DNA of 39,279 nt, taken from positions 143,796-183,074 of the forward strand of contig DFZN01000043.1 in NCBI GenBank assembly GCA_002382735.1. Direction: 5' to 3'. The DNA comes from a bacterium UBP11_UBA4055 (lineage in GTDB: Bacteria > UBA4055). Position numbers and translations under genes: made by a program. Shown piece by piece: positions 1 through 7,212 of this stretch (the stretch's first letter is position 1; the number at the start of each line of letters is the position of its first letter). The notes beneath the pieces were generated by a model. That model did not search any database. It was not told the origin of the DNA and saw nothing but the letters and a program-made list of their open reading frames with translations.

Positions 1-1
1 G

Positions 2-172
2 GGACTTTCGGGGATAGTAAAGGATTTTGAGGAATCACTGAGCCGCGCGGCTGAGGAAGCATCGAAAAAAGCTCTTCCGATACTGAAAAGCGCCATCATG
101 AACATGACGATAAATGACGCTATGGGAATTCTGAAAGGGGCCGATAACGCCGCGACCGGAGGTATGAATTGA
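2..172 (+). CDS. DUF4197 family protein, C-terminal end of a 5'-cut gene, apparently truncated
   Basis: The gene enters from the left edge and stops with TGA at 170-172. The 56 visible residues match the central part of DUF4197, a family of secreted bacterial proteins of unknown function: an amphipathic helix around FEESLSRAAEEA, then MTINDAMGILKG and DNAAT. In known members this motif is followed by about 90 more residues (the YFRRKTS-type segment and a helical C-terminus). Here the protein ends four residues after DNAAT, so the gene is truncated at its 3' end. Its stop overlaps the TTG start of the cyclase gene by four bases, so the two are probably translationally coupled. The family match is from remembered motif similarity. 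The truncation is seen directly in the sequence. Confidence 0.7.
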   Translation, partial: GLSGIVKDFEESLSRAAEEASKKALPILKSAIMNMTINDAMGILKGADNAATGGMN

Positions 173-3100
173 ATGCCTCGCAGGATCAGAAAATATTAGA
201 CGCAATGAGAAGTTTTCTCCCGAGAAGAGTGGCATCATCCCCTGACCGCAAAAACACGCATGAAATGATAGACGGCATAATTTTCTGCGCCGACATTTCA
301 GGATTCACAAAAATGAGCGAAAGTCTTGCGGCCGCAGGGAGAGAAGGCTCGGAAGAGGTAACACGCATAATAAATCTTTTTTTCGGTCCGCTTGTTGAGA
401 TCATACTCAAAAACGACGGGGACATTTTCTTCTTTGGGGGAGATGCGATCTCTGCCCTTTTTGATAAAAATAATGCCCGGGGTTCGCTTAAAGCCGCTGA
501 TGAATGTTCAGAATTCGTTAAAAAAGCCGGCAATGTGAAAACCCTGCGCGGAAATTTCACCATCAGCATACATATAGCTGTAAACAGCGGCAGATCGTTC
601 TTTTTAAATACGGGAAAAGGGTTTGTCCTTGCCGGAAGATCATGCTTCAGGGTGATCGGGATGCTTGACATGGCCTCAAGAGGAGAAACAGTAATAAGCG
701 GCTCCGTTAAAAAACTCGTTCCGGGCGTAAAATGCAGCAGAGCCGGAGAGGATCTATACCGTTTTAAGAGCATCCCTGATAATGACAATAATTCCGTGCA
801 CCCGAAACCCATACTACCGGAAGAAAGAGCGGAAGAGGAGAGAGCCCGCCTGACCGGATATTTCCCGAAATGGCTGAAAAGACAGATCGAGACAAGGAGC
901 AGTTTTGATCAGAGCGACGGGGAGCACCGGAAAGCTGCGGTAATATTTATGCATTTCAGCTCAATACCGTTCGATGAAAAACCCGAAAAAGCGTCAGAGA
1001 TATCAAAGACCATCCTGGAGGCTCTTTTCAAAGGTGAGGAAAAATTCGGCGGCTGGATAAATAAGATCGATTTTTACAAGGACGGCCTGCGTGCGCTCGT
1101 GGTTTTCGGTTTCCCTTCAAAGCTTGATAACGACGACACTCACGCGATCCTTTTCTCAAAAGAGATCGCAGACGACCTCAGATTGAAGGATATAACAATA
1201 AGAACAGGCATAAATTCAGGTTCGGTATTCATCACTCCGATCGGCACTACGGGCAGAATGGAGATCACGGTCATGGGCGATGCGGTCAACACAGCAGCAA
1301 GAATAGCAGCCTCTTCAGTACCCGGAAAGATCACCGTCGGCGAAAGAGTGTATAAAAGGACTGGCAGCACTTTCAGCTTTGGAGCTTCCGATGATAAGGA
1401 AATGAAGGGAAAAGCAGGCAGGGTAAGAACATACGAATTCAGAGACGAAACCGCAAAAGAAGGCGGAACACTTCTGAAGGAATGGATCTCGGAGAGCAGG
1501 AAGCTGATAGGGAACAAGGATATACTTCAAAATTTCAGAAAGGCACTTGAGAAAGTCAGGGAAGGCAGAACCGCGGCTTTTACACTTGAAGGCGAGGCGG
1601 GAATAGGAAAATCGCGTATATTGAGAGAACTTGAGAAGAAGCTTGAGAAAGAAAATTTCCTTATCCGCAAAGGCAGCTGCCTGTCCTACGGCAAACCTCT
1701 GTCGTACCATCCCTGGATCGAAATACTGAAGTCGATATTCGGACTGTCCGACTCAGATCAGGAAGAAGAAAAAAGGGAAAAAGTCTCCTCATATATAAAC
1801 TCTCTTGATCCCGCCTTAAAGAACTGGCTGACGGTCATAGGCGAAGTAATTGGTATAGAATTTTCGGGAACTGAAGCTGTCAGAAAGCTTGATAACAGCA
1901 TTAAAATGCAGAAATTCTTCGATATTGTACTTCAGATACTGATCTTCGAATCCGGAAGACAGCCCATCTGCATCATTCTGGAAGATCTTCACTGGGCAGA
2001 TACCTCTTCATCAGATCTTCTTTCATACATTTTAAGGAACATGAACGAAAGACCCGCTCTTTTTCTTTTGGCGAGCAGACCTTCTAAGTCCGTTACAACC
2101 TTTAAGAGCTCAACTTTGCTTTTTGAGAACAGGGTCAGGGAACTTTCCGGGTCCGAAACCGGCAAGCTTATCTCTGATCTTCTTCAGGTAAGAGAACTTC
2201 CGGAAGGTTTTAAAAAACTGATCATCGAAAAGTCTCAGGGCAATCCTTTCTATGTTGAGGAGCTCGTAAAATCCCTTATCGAACAAAGCCTGATAATAAA
2301 AACGCCCGGCGCTGGATGGTCTTTTTCAGGAGATCCGGCTTCCGTCGCTCTGCCCGACTCGGTGGAAGGAGTTATTCTTTCAAGGATCGACAGGCTTGAT
2401 ATTAAGGACAGGGAAGTTCTTCAGACAGCTTCGGTTCTGGGCAGAGAATTCAAAAAGGATATTCTGTTCGGACTGTTTAAAGAAAGAGGTTCTTTGGAAA
2501 AAACGATCGACAGCCTGAGATCTCTCGACCTTATCCTGACCGATGACAGCGACACTGGTAAATTCATATTTAAGCATATACTTACATGCGAAACAGCCTA
2601 CAATACGCTCTCTTTTGCAAAAAGGAGGGAGACCCACGGGAAAGTCGGCGTTCTGCTGGAGAAAAAAGCGGGAAAAAAGAAAGAACAGAATTTGAGTATG
2701 CTTTCATATCACTATCACAATGCTAAAAATTACGCCAAATCTTCCGCTTACTCTATCGCGGCGGGAAAGAACGCCATGAAAGTCTATGCCAACGACGAAG
2801 GTATCGAGTATTTTACAAGGGCTATAGAAGCGTTCGATTCCGAAAATTCACTTATCCGCAGTGCTGTCGAGTCACTTCTCTTAAGAGCGGAAATATATGT
2901 ATTTTTAGGGAAGAACGAAATGGGCTTCGCCGACGCAGACAGGAGTGTCGAGCTGGCGAAAAAAATAAAAGATGACGAGCTGATCGCAAAATGTTACGCC
3001 GACTATTGCGTGACCAATGAGCTAACAAACAGGTATGATAAGATCAAAGGTACCGCCGAAAAAGCCCTTTCGATCTATAAAAAACTCTCTGACAGTTACG

Positions 3101-4023
3101 GCATGGCAAGGTCTTACAATTATATCGGAATGTATTACGGGTTTAAAGATGAGCCGGAAAAGGAACTCAAATACCTCAATAAAGCCATTACCCTTGCAAA
3201 AAAGATCGTGACGGAAGAATGTGCCGTCATAAACAAGAACAGGCTGAGGAAGCTGAAAAAATATCCGTCTTCGCCCGGTTCAGAACTCCTGGGGATAATT
3301 TTCAACAATGCCGGTTACATCTACAGACTTCTCGGTGATAATGAAAAGGCGATACAGAATTATAAAGAATCACTTAAAATAAGAAAAGACATAAATGACA
3401 GAATTGGCGTTGGCCAGTCACTGAACAATATCGGAATGTTTTATTCAAGGCAGGGTTTTCTTGAAAAGGGGATGAATTATTTTTTAAGATCAGTTAAAAT
3501 TTATGAAGAGATATCGAACAGAAAAGGTCTGTCCGCTTCTTACCAGAACATCGGTGCTTCGTACAGTATGATAGGCGAGAAAAATAAGGATCCTGAAAAT
3601 TTCAGAGAGGCTCTCGGCTACTTTTCCAAAGCTCTCGAGATCAGAACAATGCTGAATGAAAAGCCTGAAATGTCCGGTCTTCTTTTATGGACAGGAAAAA
3701 CATACTTAAAGCTTCAAATGCCTGAAAAGGCGCTGGAGTATTTTAATAGATGCCTCATGATCAATAGGGAACTTAATAATAAAAGATCTGAAGCTGCAGC
3801 ACTTTTTCACACAGCCCGTGCATACGGAGCGATGAAAGAACCTCATAAACAGCTGGATATGCTCATTTCTTCTTTGAATATTTACGAAGACCTAAATGCT
3901 GCAAAAGAACAGTCTGATGTATTGAATAACGCAATTCAGGCAGCCGAGATCCTTAACGATTTTGAGACAGGTAATATGCTCAAGGCTAAGCTGGAGAAGC
4001 TGAGATCTTCAGTGCAGCATTAA
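169..4023 (+). CDS. Soluble adenylyl cyclase-like protein: two class III cyclase domains, AAA ATPase, TPR tail
   Basis: The TTG start at 169 is preceded by GGAGGT at 158-163. The order matches mammalian soluble adenylyl cyclase (ADCY10). Cyclase domain C1 (about 34-200) has the metal-binding Asp42 in ADISGFT and Asp92 in GGDAISALF. Cyclase domain C2 (about 253-425) has VMGDAVNTAARI with Asn374 and Arg378. A P-loop ATPase follows, with Walker A GEAGIGKS (475-482) and Walker B ILEDLHWAD (603-611). From about 770 to the end there are helical TPR repeats. C1 lacks the Asn/Arg pair and C2 lacks the first Asp (MHFSS), so the two domains would form one composite active site. No membrane segment or signal peptide is seen, so the protein should be cytosolic. 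It probably makes cAMP, with the ATPase and TPR parts sensing or binding partners. The sAC lysine before the second Asp is Phe88. Confidence 0.9.
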   Translation: MNASQDQKILDAMRSFLPRRVASSPDRKNTHEMIDGIIFCADISGFTKMSESLAAAGREGSEEVTRIINLFFGPLVEIILKNDGDIFFFGGDAISALFDKNNARGSLKAADECSEFVKKAGNVKTLRGNFTISIHIAVNSGRSFFLNTGKGFVLAGRSCFRVIGMLDMASRGETVISGSVKKLVPGVKCSRAGEDLYRFKSIPDNDNNSVHPKPILPEERAEEERARLTGYFPKWLKRQIETRSSFDQSDGEHRKAAVIFMHFSSIPFDEKPEKASEISKTILEALFKGEEKFGGWINKIDFYKDGLRALVVFGFPSKLDNDDTHAILFSKEIADDLRLKDITIRTGINSGSVFITPIGTTGRMEITVMGDAVNTAARIAASSVPGKITVGERVYKRTGSTFSFGASDDKEMKGKAGRVRTYEFRDETAKEGGTLLKEWISESRKLIGNKDILQNFRKALEKVREGRTAAFTLEGEAGIGKSRILRELEKKLEKENFLIRKGSCLSYGKPLSYHPWIEILKSIFGLSDSDQEEEKREKVSSYINSLDPALKNWLTVIGEVIGIEFSGTEAVRKLDNSIKMQKFFDIVLQILIFESGRQPICIILEDLHWADTSSSDLLSYILRNMNERPALFLLASRPSKSVTTFKSSTLLFENRVRELSGSETGKLISDLLQVRELPEGFKKLIIEKSQGNPFYVEELVKSLIEQSLIIKTPGAGWSFSGDPASVALPDSVEGVILSRIDRLDIKDREVLQTASVLGREFKKDILFGLFKERGSLEKTIDSLRSLDLILTDDSDTGKFIFKHILTCETAYNTLSFAKRRETHGKVGVLLEKKAGKKKEQNLSMLSYHYHNAKNYAKSSAYSIAAGKNAMKVYANDEGIEYFTRAIEAFDSENSLIRSAVESLLLRAEIYVFLGKNEMGFADADRSVELAKKIKDDELIAKCYADYCVTNELTNRYDKIKGTAEKALSIYKKLSDSYGMARSYNYIGMYYGFKDEPEKELKYLNKAITLAKKIVTEECAVINKNRLRKLKKYPSSPGSELLGIIFNNAGYIYRLLGDNEKAIQNYKESLKIRKDINDRIGVGQSLNNIGMFYSRQGFLEKGMNYFLRSVKIYEEISNRKGLSASYQNIGASYSMIGEKNKDPENFREALGYFSKALEIRTMLNEKPEMSGLLLWTGKTYLKLQMPEKALEYFNRCLMINRELNNKRSEAAALFHTARAYGAMKEPHKQLDMLISSLNIYEDLNAAKEQSDVLNNAIQAAEILNDFETGNMLKAKLEKLRSSVQH

Positions 4024-4034
4024 TTTTTATCCGG

Positions 4035-4424
4035 TCATGATCTATCAAAAAAAAGGCGGTCAAATTCGGGACCGCCTGTATTACCGTTCCCTATTCCGGA
4101 ACCGTTTTTAGCTACGGTTGAATTTATAAGCCAGTTGCTGTTGTTAGTAGAATTTGTCGCGTTTGTCCAGCCTGCTCCGGAGTAGTTGTAGATAAGGCTG
4201 TTAAAAGTTCTGGCATTAGTACAGTTCCCATAGCCGTAAACTCCGTTTCCGACATTGTTCGCGACTGTACAATTTTCTATCTGTGAATAGTGGGCATCAT
4301 TGTCAACAAAACCATTATCGGTCACTTCGCAGTTCTGTATCAGCGTGTTCGGTAATTTGGCCATTATACCTTCATAGCTTTCGTCATGGAACCCATTCGT
4401 GCAGAAACATTCTTGAAACTTTGA
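4035..4424 (-). pseudogene. Remnant of a right-handed beta-helix surface protein
   Basis: The open frame has no usable start at its 5' end: the frame is closed by TGA near 4425, and the first ATG is internal at 4364. It encodes about 125 residues of Asn- and Gly-rich sequence typical of parallel beta-helix proteins (pectate-lyase or polymorphic-outer-membrane type): IQNCEVTDNG, IENCTVANN, LINSTVAKNGSG. A ribosome binding site (AGGAGG) and an ATG at 4428 lie just upstream, but that frame stops after 14 codons and is offset by one base from the beta-helix frame. A rho-independent terminator overlaps the 3' end. I read it as a broken fragment, either a frameshifted short gene or the tail of a large adhesin whose front was deleted. 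Its function is unknown. Confidence 0.6.
4046..4077 (-). terminator. Rho-independent terminator of the beta-helix remnant
   Basis: The stem AGGCGGTC/GACCGCCT (4054-4061 with 4070-4077) has an 8-base loop and is followed on the minus strand by eight T's (complement of 4046-4053). There is no T-run on the plus side, so it serves minus-strand transcription. It lies at the end of the beta-helix frame and encodes its last residues. Confidence 0.75.
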
Positions 4425-4583
4425 TCATAACCCCTCCTGTATGTATTATTACTGTCTTAAAAATTTTCGGAAAAACAAGCAGAGAACGAGTTTGGCGGAC
4501 TTTCCCTCTTCATTTTTCACTATTTAACTTATCAAAATCTATTTAATGCTATGATTGATGTCAAGTAAAAAAATATCTTTTTT

Positions 4584-4612
4584 TTGCCAATGCTATCAAT
4601 TCTTCGTAAATT
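4584..4612 (+). promoter_or_regulatory. Predicted sigma70-type promoter of the moa operon
   Basis: TTGCCA at 4584-4589 and TAAATT at 4607-4612 are separated by 17 bases. This would start a leader of about 110 nt that contains the candidate riboswitch. The region between 4430 and 4584 is AT-rich, and I see nothing else in it. Confidence 0.5.
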
Positions 4613-4654
4613 ACCTGTCTAAAAAAGCTCCGAAGCTCTTATGCACTAAAGATA

Positions 4655-4723
4655 TTTTTCCACCGGTGCCGAGCCGACAGGGTCGGTTAATGCGAAAGTT
4701 GCCGGCCTCCCGGAATTGGAAAG
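4655..4723 (+). promoter_or_regulatory. Candidate molybdenum-cofactor (Moco) riboswitch upstream of moaA
   Basis: The leader folds with a closing stem TTTCCA (4657-4662) with TGGAAA (4717-4722), continued by CCGG (4663-4666) with CCGG (4710-4713), and an inner hairpin CCGAC-AGG-GTCGG (4674-4686). Between them lie TTAATGCGAAAG and GCCGGCCTCCCGG. From memory, GAGCC, AATGCGAAAG and GCCTCCCGG are conserved pieces of the Moco RNA motif, which commonly precedes moaA operons. The 3' strand of the closing stem runs into the moaA ribosome binding site (AAAGGAG, 4720-4726). Ligand binding could therefore hide the site and shut off translation when the cofactor is plentiful. The pairing is seen directly. 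The family name is by recall and needs a covariance-model search. Confidence 0.6.
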
Positions 4724-4731
4724 GAGAATTC

Positions 4732-5532
4732 ATGAAAGATAACTTTAACAGAAATATCACATACCTCAGGATCTCTGTGACGGACAGATGCAACCTGAGG
4801 TGTGTTTACTGCATGCCTGAAGAAGGTGTCGAATCTATAAACCATTCCGACCTTTTGAGCTTTGAGGAGATAACTGATTTCGTTAAGTGCGCGGTTTCGA
4901 TGGGTATAAACAAGGTGAGACTCACAGGCGGCGAACCGCTTGTCAGAAAGGGCATCGTTGATCTTGTGCGCATGGTAAAAGAGATCGAAGGGATAAAGGA
5001 TCTTTCGATGACGACAAATGCAGTACTTTTGAAGCAGTACGCAAAACCTTTAAAAGATGCCGGGCTTCATAGGCTGAACATCAGTCTTGATTCAGTTGAC
5101 AGGGTTAATTACGCCCGGATCACAAGGCGCGACAGTCTGCCCGAGGTGCTTGAGGGTATAGATGAAGCGATCAAGTGCGGATTTGATAAGATCAAACTCA
5201 ACTGCGTGGTGCAGAAGGATAAAAACGAGCCTGAAGCGCTTGGGGTAGCGGCTTATGGAAAAGAGAAGGGTCTTGAAGTGCGCTTCATCAGGACCATGAG
5301 CCTTGCGACAGGCGAGTTCTGGGTTGTTGACGGCGGGATCGGCGGCGACTGCAGTATCTGCAACCGCATCAGGCTGTCATCAGACGGAAAAGTCTTGCCC
5401 TGCCTGTTCTCCGACATCGGATTTTCCGTGAAAGAACTCGGCGCCTGCGAAGCACTCGTGCGCGCGGTGGAAGCGAAACCGGAAAAGGGAACTTTGAGCA
5501 GATCACATGAATTTTACAATGTGGGAGGATAA
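4732..5532 (+). CDS. moaA: GTP 3',8-cyclase MoaA, compact form
   Basis: This radical SAM enzyme converts GTP to the 3',8-cyclo intermediate, the first step of molybdopterin synthesis. The start at 4732 has AAGGAG six bases upstream. The frame is open further upstream, but that part is the structured leader. Visible features are the radical SAM cluster motif CNLRCVYC, GGEPLVR, NISLDS, and the C-terminal second-cluster motif CSICNRIRLSSDG...C (C-x2-C-x13-C). The C-terminus ends in Gly-Gly, which the family needs for the reaction. At 266 residues it is roughly 50-60 shorter than usual MoaA. The missing part lies mainly between RFIRTM and the second cluster, where the usual IGFI segment is reduced to WVVDGGIGGD. 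One base separates it from moaC. It is probably active, because all cluster cysteines are kept. Confidence 0.9.
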   Translation: MKDNFNRNITYLRISVTDRCNLRCVYCMPEEGVESINHSDLLSFEEITDFVKCAVSMGINKVRLTGGEPLVRKGIVDLVRMVKEIEGIKDLSMTTNAVLLKQYAKPLKDAGLHRLNISLDSVDRVNYARITRRDSLPEVLEGIDEAIKCGFDKIKLNCVVQKDKNEPEALGVAAYGKEKGLEVRFIRTMSLATGEFWVVDGGIGGDCSICNRIRLSSDGKVLPCLFSDIGFSVKELGACEALVRAVEAKPEKGTLSRSHEFYNVGG

Positions 5533-5533
5533 T

Positions 5534-5989
5534 ATGAAATTTTCGCATGTTGATGAGAACGGCCGCGCGAACATGGTGGATGTTGGCGATAAGCCCGACA
5601 TGACGAGGACAGCCGAAGCTTCGGGTAAAATAAAGCTGAGCACTCAGGCTATCGAGCTCATAATCGAGAATAAAAATAAGAAGGGCGATGTTCTCACTAC
5701 GGCCCAGATAGCCGGAATAATGGGAGGAAAAAAGACTTCGGAACTGATACCGCTCTGCCATCTTTTAAACATTACCAAACTCGATGTAACTACCGAACTG
5801 ACTAAAGACGGCGTAATAGTAAAAAGTTTCGCCAAATGTATAGGTAAAACCGGCATCGAAATGGAAGCTCTGACAGCTGTATCCGTCGCTCTGTTGACAA
5901 TTTACGATATGTGCAAGGCTGTCGATAAAAAAATGGTCATTTCCGATGTAAAACTTGTTAAAAAGATGAAGGAAAAGGTTGATGCATAA
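5534..5989 (+). CDS. moaC: Cyclic pyranopterin monophosphate synthase MoaC
   Basis: MoaC rearranges the MoaA product into cyclic pyranopterin monophosphate, the second step of the cofactor pathway. The chosen ATG at 5534 has GGGAGG upstream and gives the normal family start (FSHVDENGRANMVDVGDKP). The frame is open 27 bases further upstream inside moaA. The 151-residue length is normal. Family motifs are TAQIAGIMGGKKTSELIPLCH, IEMEALTAVSVALLTIYDM, and CKAVDK with the catalytic Asp/Lys pair. One small oddity is that the usual CHPL is CHLL, while the His itself is kept. The gene is one base after moaA, and its end overlaps the start of the MOSC remnant, so the operon is tightly coupled. Confidence 0.95.
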   Translation: MKFSHVDENGRANMVDVGDKPDMTRTAEASGKIKLSTQAIELIIENKNKKGDVLTTAQIAGIMGGKKTSELIPLCHLLNITKLDVTTELTKDGVIVKSFAKCIGKTGIEMEALTAVSVALLTIYDMCKAVDKKMVISDVKLVKKMKEKVDA

Positions 5990-6293
5990 AGGTAAATTAA
6001 AGGCTATCTGTATATCCGAAAAAAAGAGCACTGAAAAGCATTCCGTTGCAACAGCTGTTATAAACGAAAAAGGTATAGTCGGGGACGCTCATGCAGGCGA
6101 TTGGCACAGGCAGATAAGCCTTCTGTCTTACGACGAAGTACTAAAATTCAAAAATGCAAACCCTGTATAGGCGACAAAATTCAGATCGGTCGGGAAATGC
6201 ATAATGCCCAAAACAGGACTTTTTTCTAAGATTATCAGCACGGGAAGAATCAAAGCGGGAGATGAAGTGACTTACATACCTGCAGGAGAATAA
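5982..6293 (+). pseudogene. Decayed MOSC-domain gene, tandem copy of the next gene's N-terminus
   Basis: ATG 5982 overlaps the moaC stop and begins a good MOSC start (KAICISEKKSTEKHSV, GIVGDAHAGDWHRQI) that mirrors the first 50 residues of the following gene. The frame stops at 6170. The rest of the domain survives in other frames: GDKIQIGREMHN just after the stop, then MPKTGLFSKIISTGRIKAGDEV ending in TAA at 6293. Compared with the intact MOSC next door, two internal pieces are missing: about 30 residues before GDKIQIG, and the segment that follows the IGKE.H position. At least two deletions or frameshifts are therefore needed. A short 63-residue product from the first frame is possible but would lack half the fold. 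Confidence 0.75.
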
Positions 6294-6294
6294 A

Positions 6295-7212
6295 ATGATA
6301 ACGATCAAACAGATAAATATTTCCGAAAAAAGGGGTATTGCCAAACATTCCGTCGATAAAGCTGAGATCATCGGGACGGGTATCAGGGGAGATTCGCACG
6401 CAGGGGACTGGCACAGGCAGATCACTATACTTTCGGATGAAAGCGTTAAGAAATTCGAAAAAGAGACCGGCAGGAAAACAAAATCGGGAGAATTCGCCAC
6501 AAATGTTCTGATCAGCGCGACCGATATTAAGGAAGTCAGGCTCGGTGACAGGTTCGTTTTGAACAATGCGGCCGTCGAAGTGACGCAGATAGGCAAGGAA
6601 CCTCACTATTACGACAGCCCTGTTTTAAAGGAAACAGGCTGGAATATCATGTTCGACGAAGGCATGTTCTGCAAGGTCATAAAAACCGGCGCGATCTCTG
6701 TCGGGGACAGGGTCGAGTACATCAAAAAACCGCTGAAGATACACATAATTACCTTGAGCGACCGTGCCTACAGAGGCGTTTATGCGGACAAGAGCGGACC
6801 TAAGATAAAGGAAAAGCTTGAAGAACATTACATGGATACCGAGACTGAAATAACTTCACAGATCATGCCGGACGATAAGGAATCGCTTAAAAAGTCTCTG
6901 GAAGAAGCTGTTTCCGGTTATGCCGATATTATTTTCACGACCGGCGGAACTGGCATAGGTCCGAGAGATATTACGCCCGAAGTCGTGACCGGTTTCTGCG
7001 AAAAATTGATCCCGGGAATCATGGACCATATCAGGATCAAATACGGTCAGATCATACCCAATGCGCTCCTTTCACGAAGCGTCGCCGGAATAAAAGAAAA
7101 GACCCTGATCTATTCGCTTCCGGGCAGCGTCAGGGCCGTTGATGAATATATGAACGAAATACTTTTAACCTTAGACCATCTTATCAAAATGGCATACGGC
7201 GGTAGCCACTAG
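6295..7212 (+). CDS. MOSC domain fused to molybdopterin adenylyltransferase (MogA/MoaB)
   Basis: There are two domains. Residues 1-143 are a MOSC domain of the short YiiM-like kind (GDSHAGDWHRQITIL, GEFATNVLI, VTQIGKEPH, GMFCKVIKTGAISVGDRV). Residues 147-305 are MogA/MoaB-like, with the molybdopterin-binding loop FTTGGTGIGPRDITPEV and the closing LPGS motif. MogA adenylylates molybdopterin before molybdate insertion. MOSC domains bind the finished cofactor or carry sulfur. The conserved MOSC cysteine (IGKECH) is Pro here, so a sulfur-carrier role is unlikely. The start ATG 6295 has AGGAG six bases upstream. It is the last gene of the moa operon. No MoaD, MoaE or MoeA is in the window. The stop abuts the stop of the convergent propeller gene with no spacer and no terminator. 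Confidence 0.9.
   Translation: MITIKQINISEKRGIAKHSVDKAEIIGTGIRGDSHAGDWHRQITILSDESVKKFEKETGRKTKSGEFATNVLISATDIKEVRLGDRFVLNNAAVEVTQIGKEPHYYDSPVLKETGWNIMFDEGMFCKVIKTGAISVGDRVEYIKKPLKIHIITLSDRAYRGVYADKSGPKIKEKLEEHYMDTETEITSQIMPDDKESLKKSLEEAVSGYADIIFTTGGTGIGPRDITPEVVTGFCEKLIPGIMDHIRIKYGQIIPNALLSRSVAGIKEKTLIYSLPGSVRAVDEYMNEILLTLDHLIKMAYGGSH

Noticed and set aside
4283..4546. 87-residue plus-strand open frame over the beta-helix remnant
   Set aside because: No ribosome site or family resemblance. His- and Cys-rich composition is typical of a shadow of the opposite strand.
4555..4731. Upstream extension of moaA by 59 residues
   Set aside because: It lies in the predicted promoter and structured leader. 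The real start has AAGGAG and begins like other MoaA proteins.
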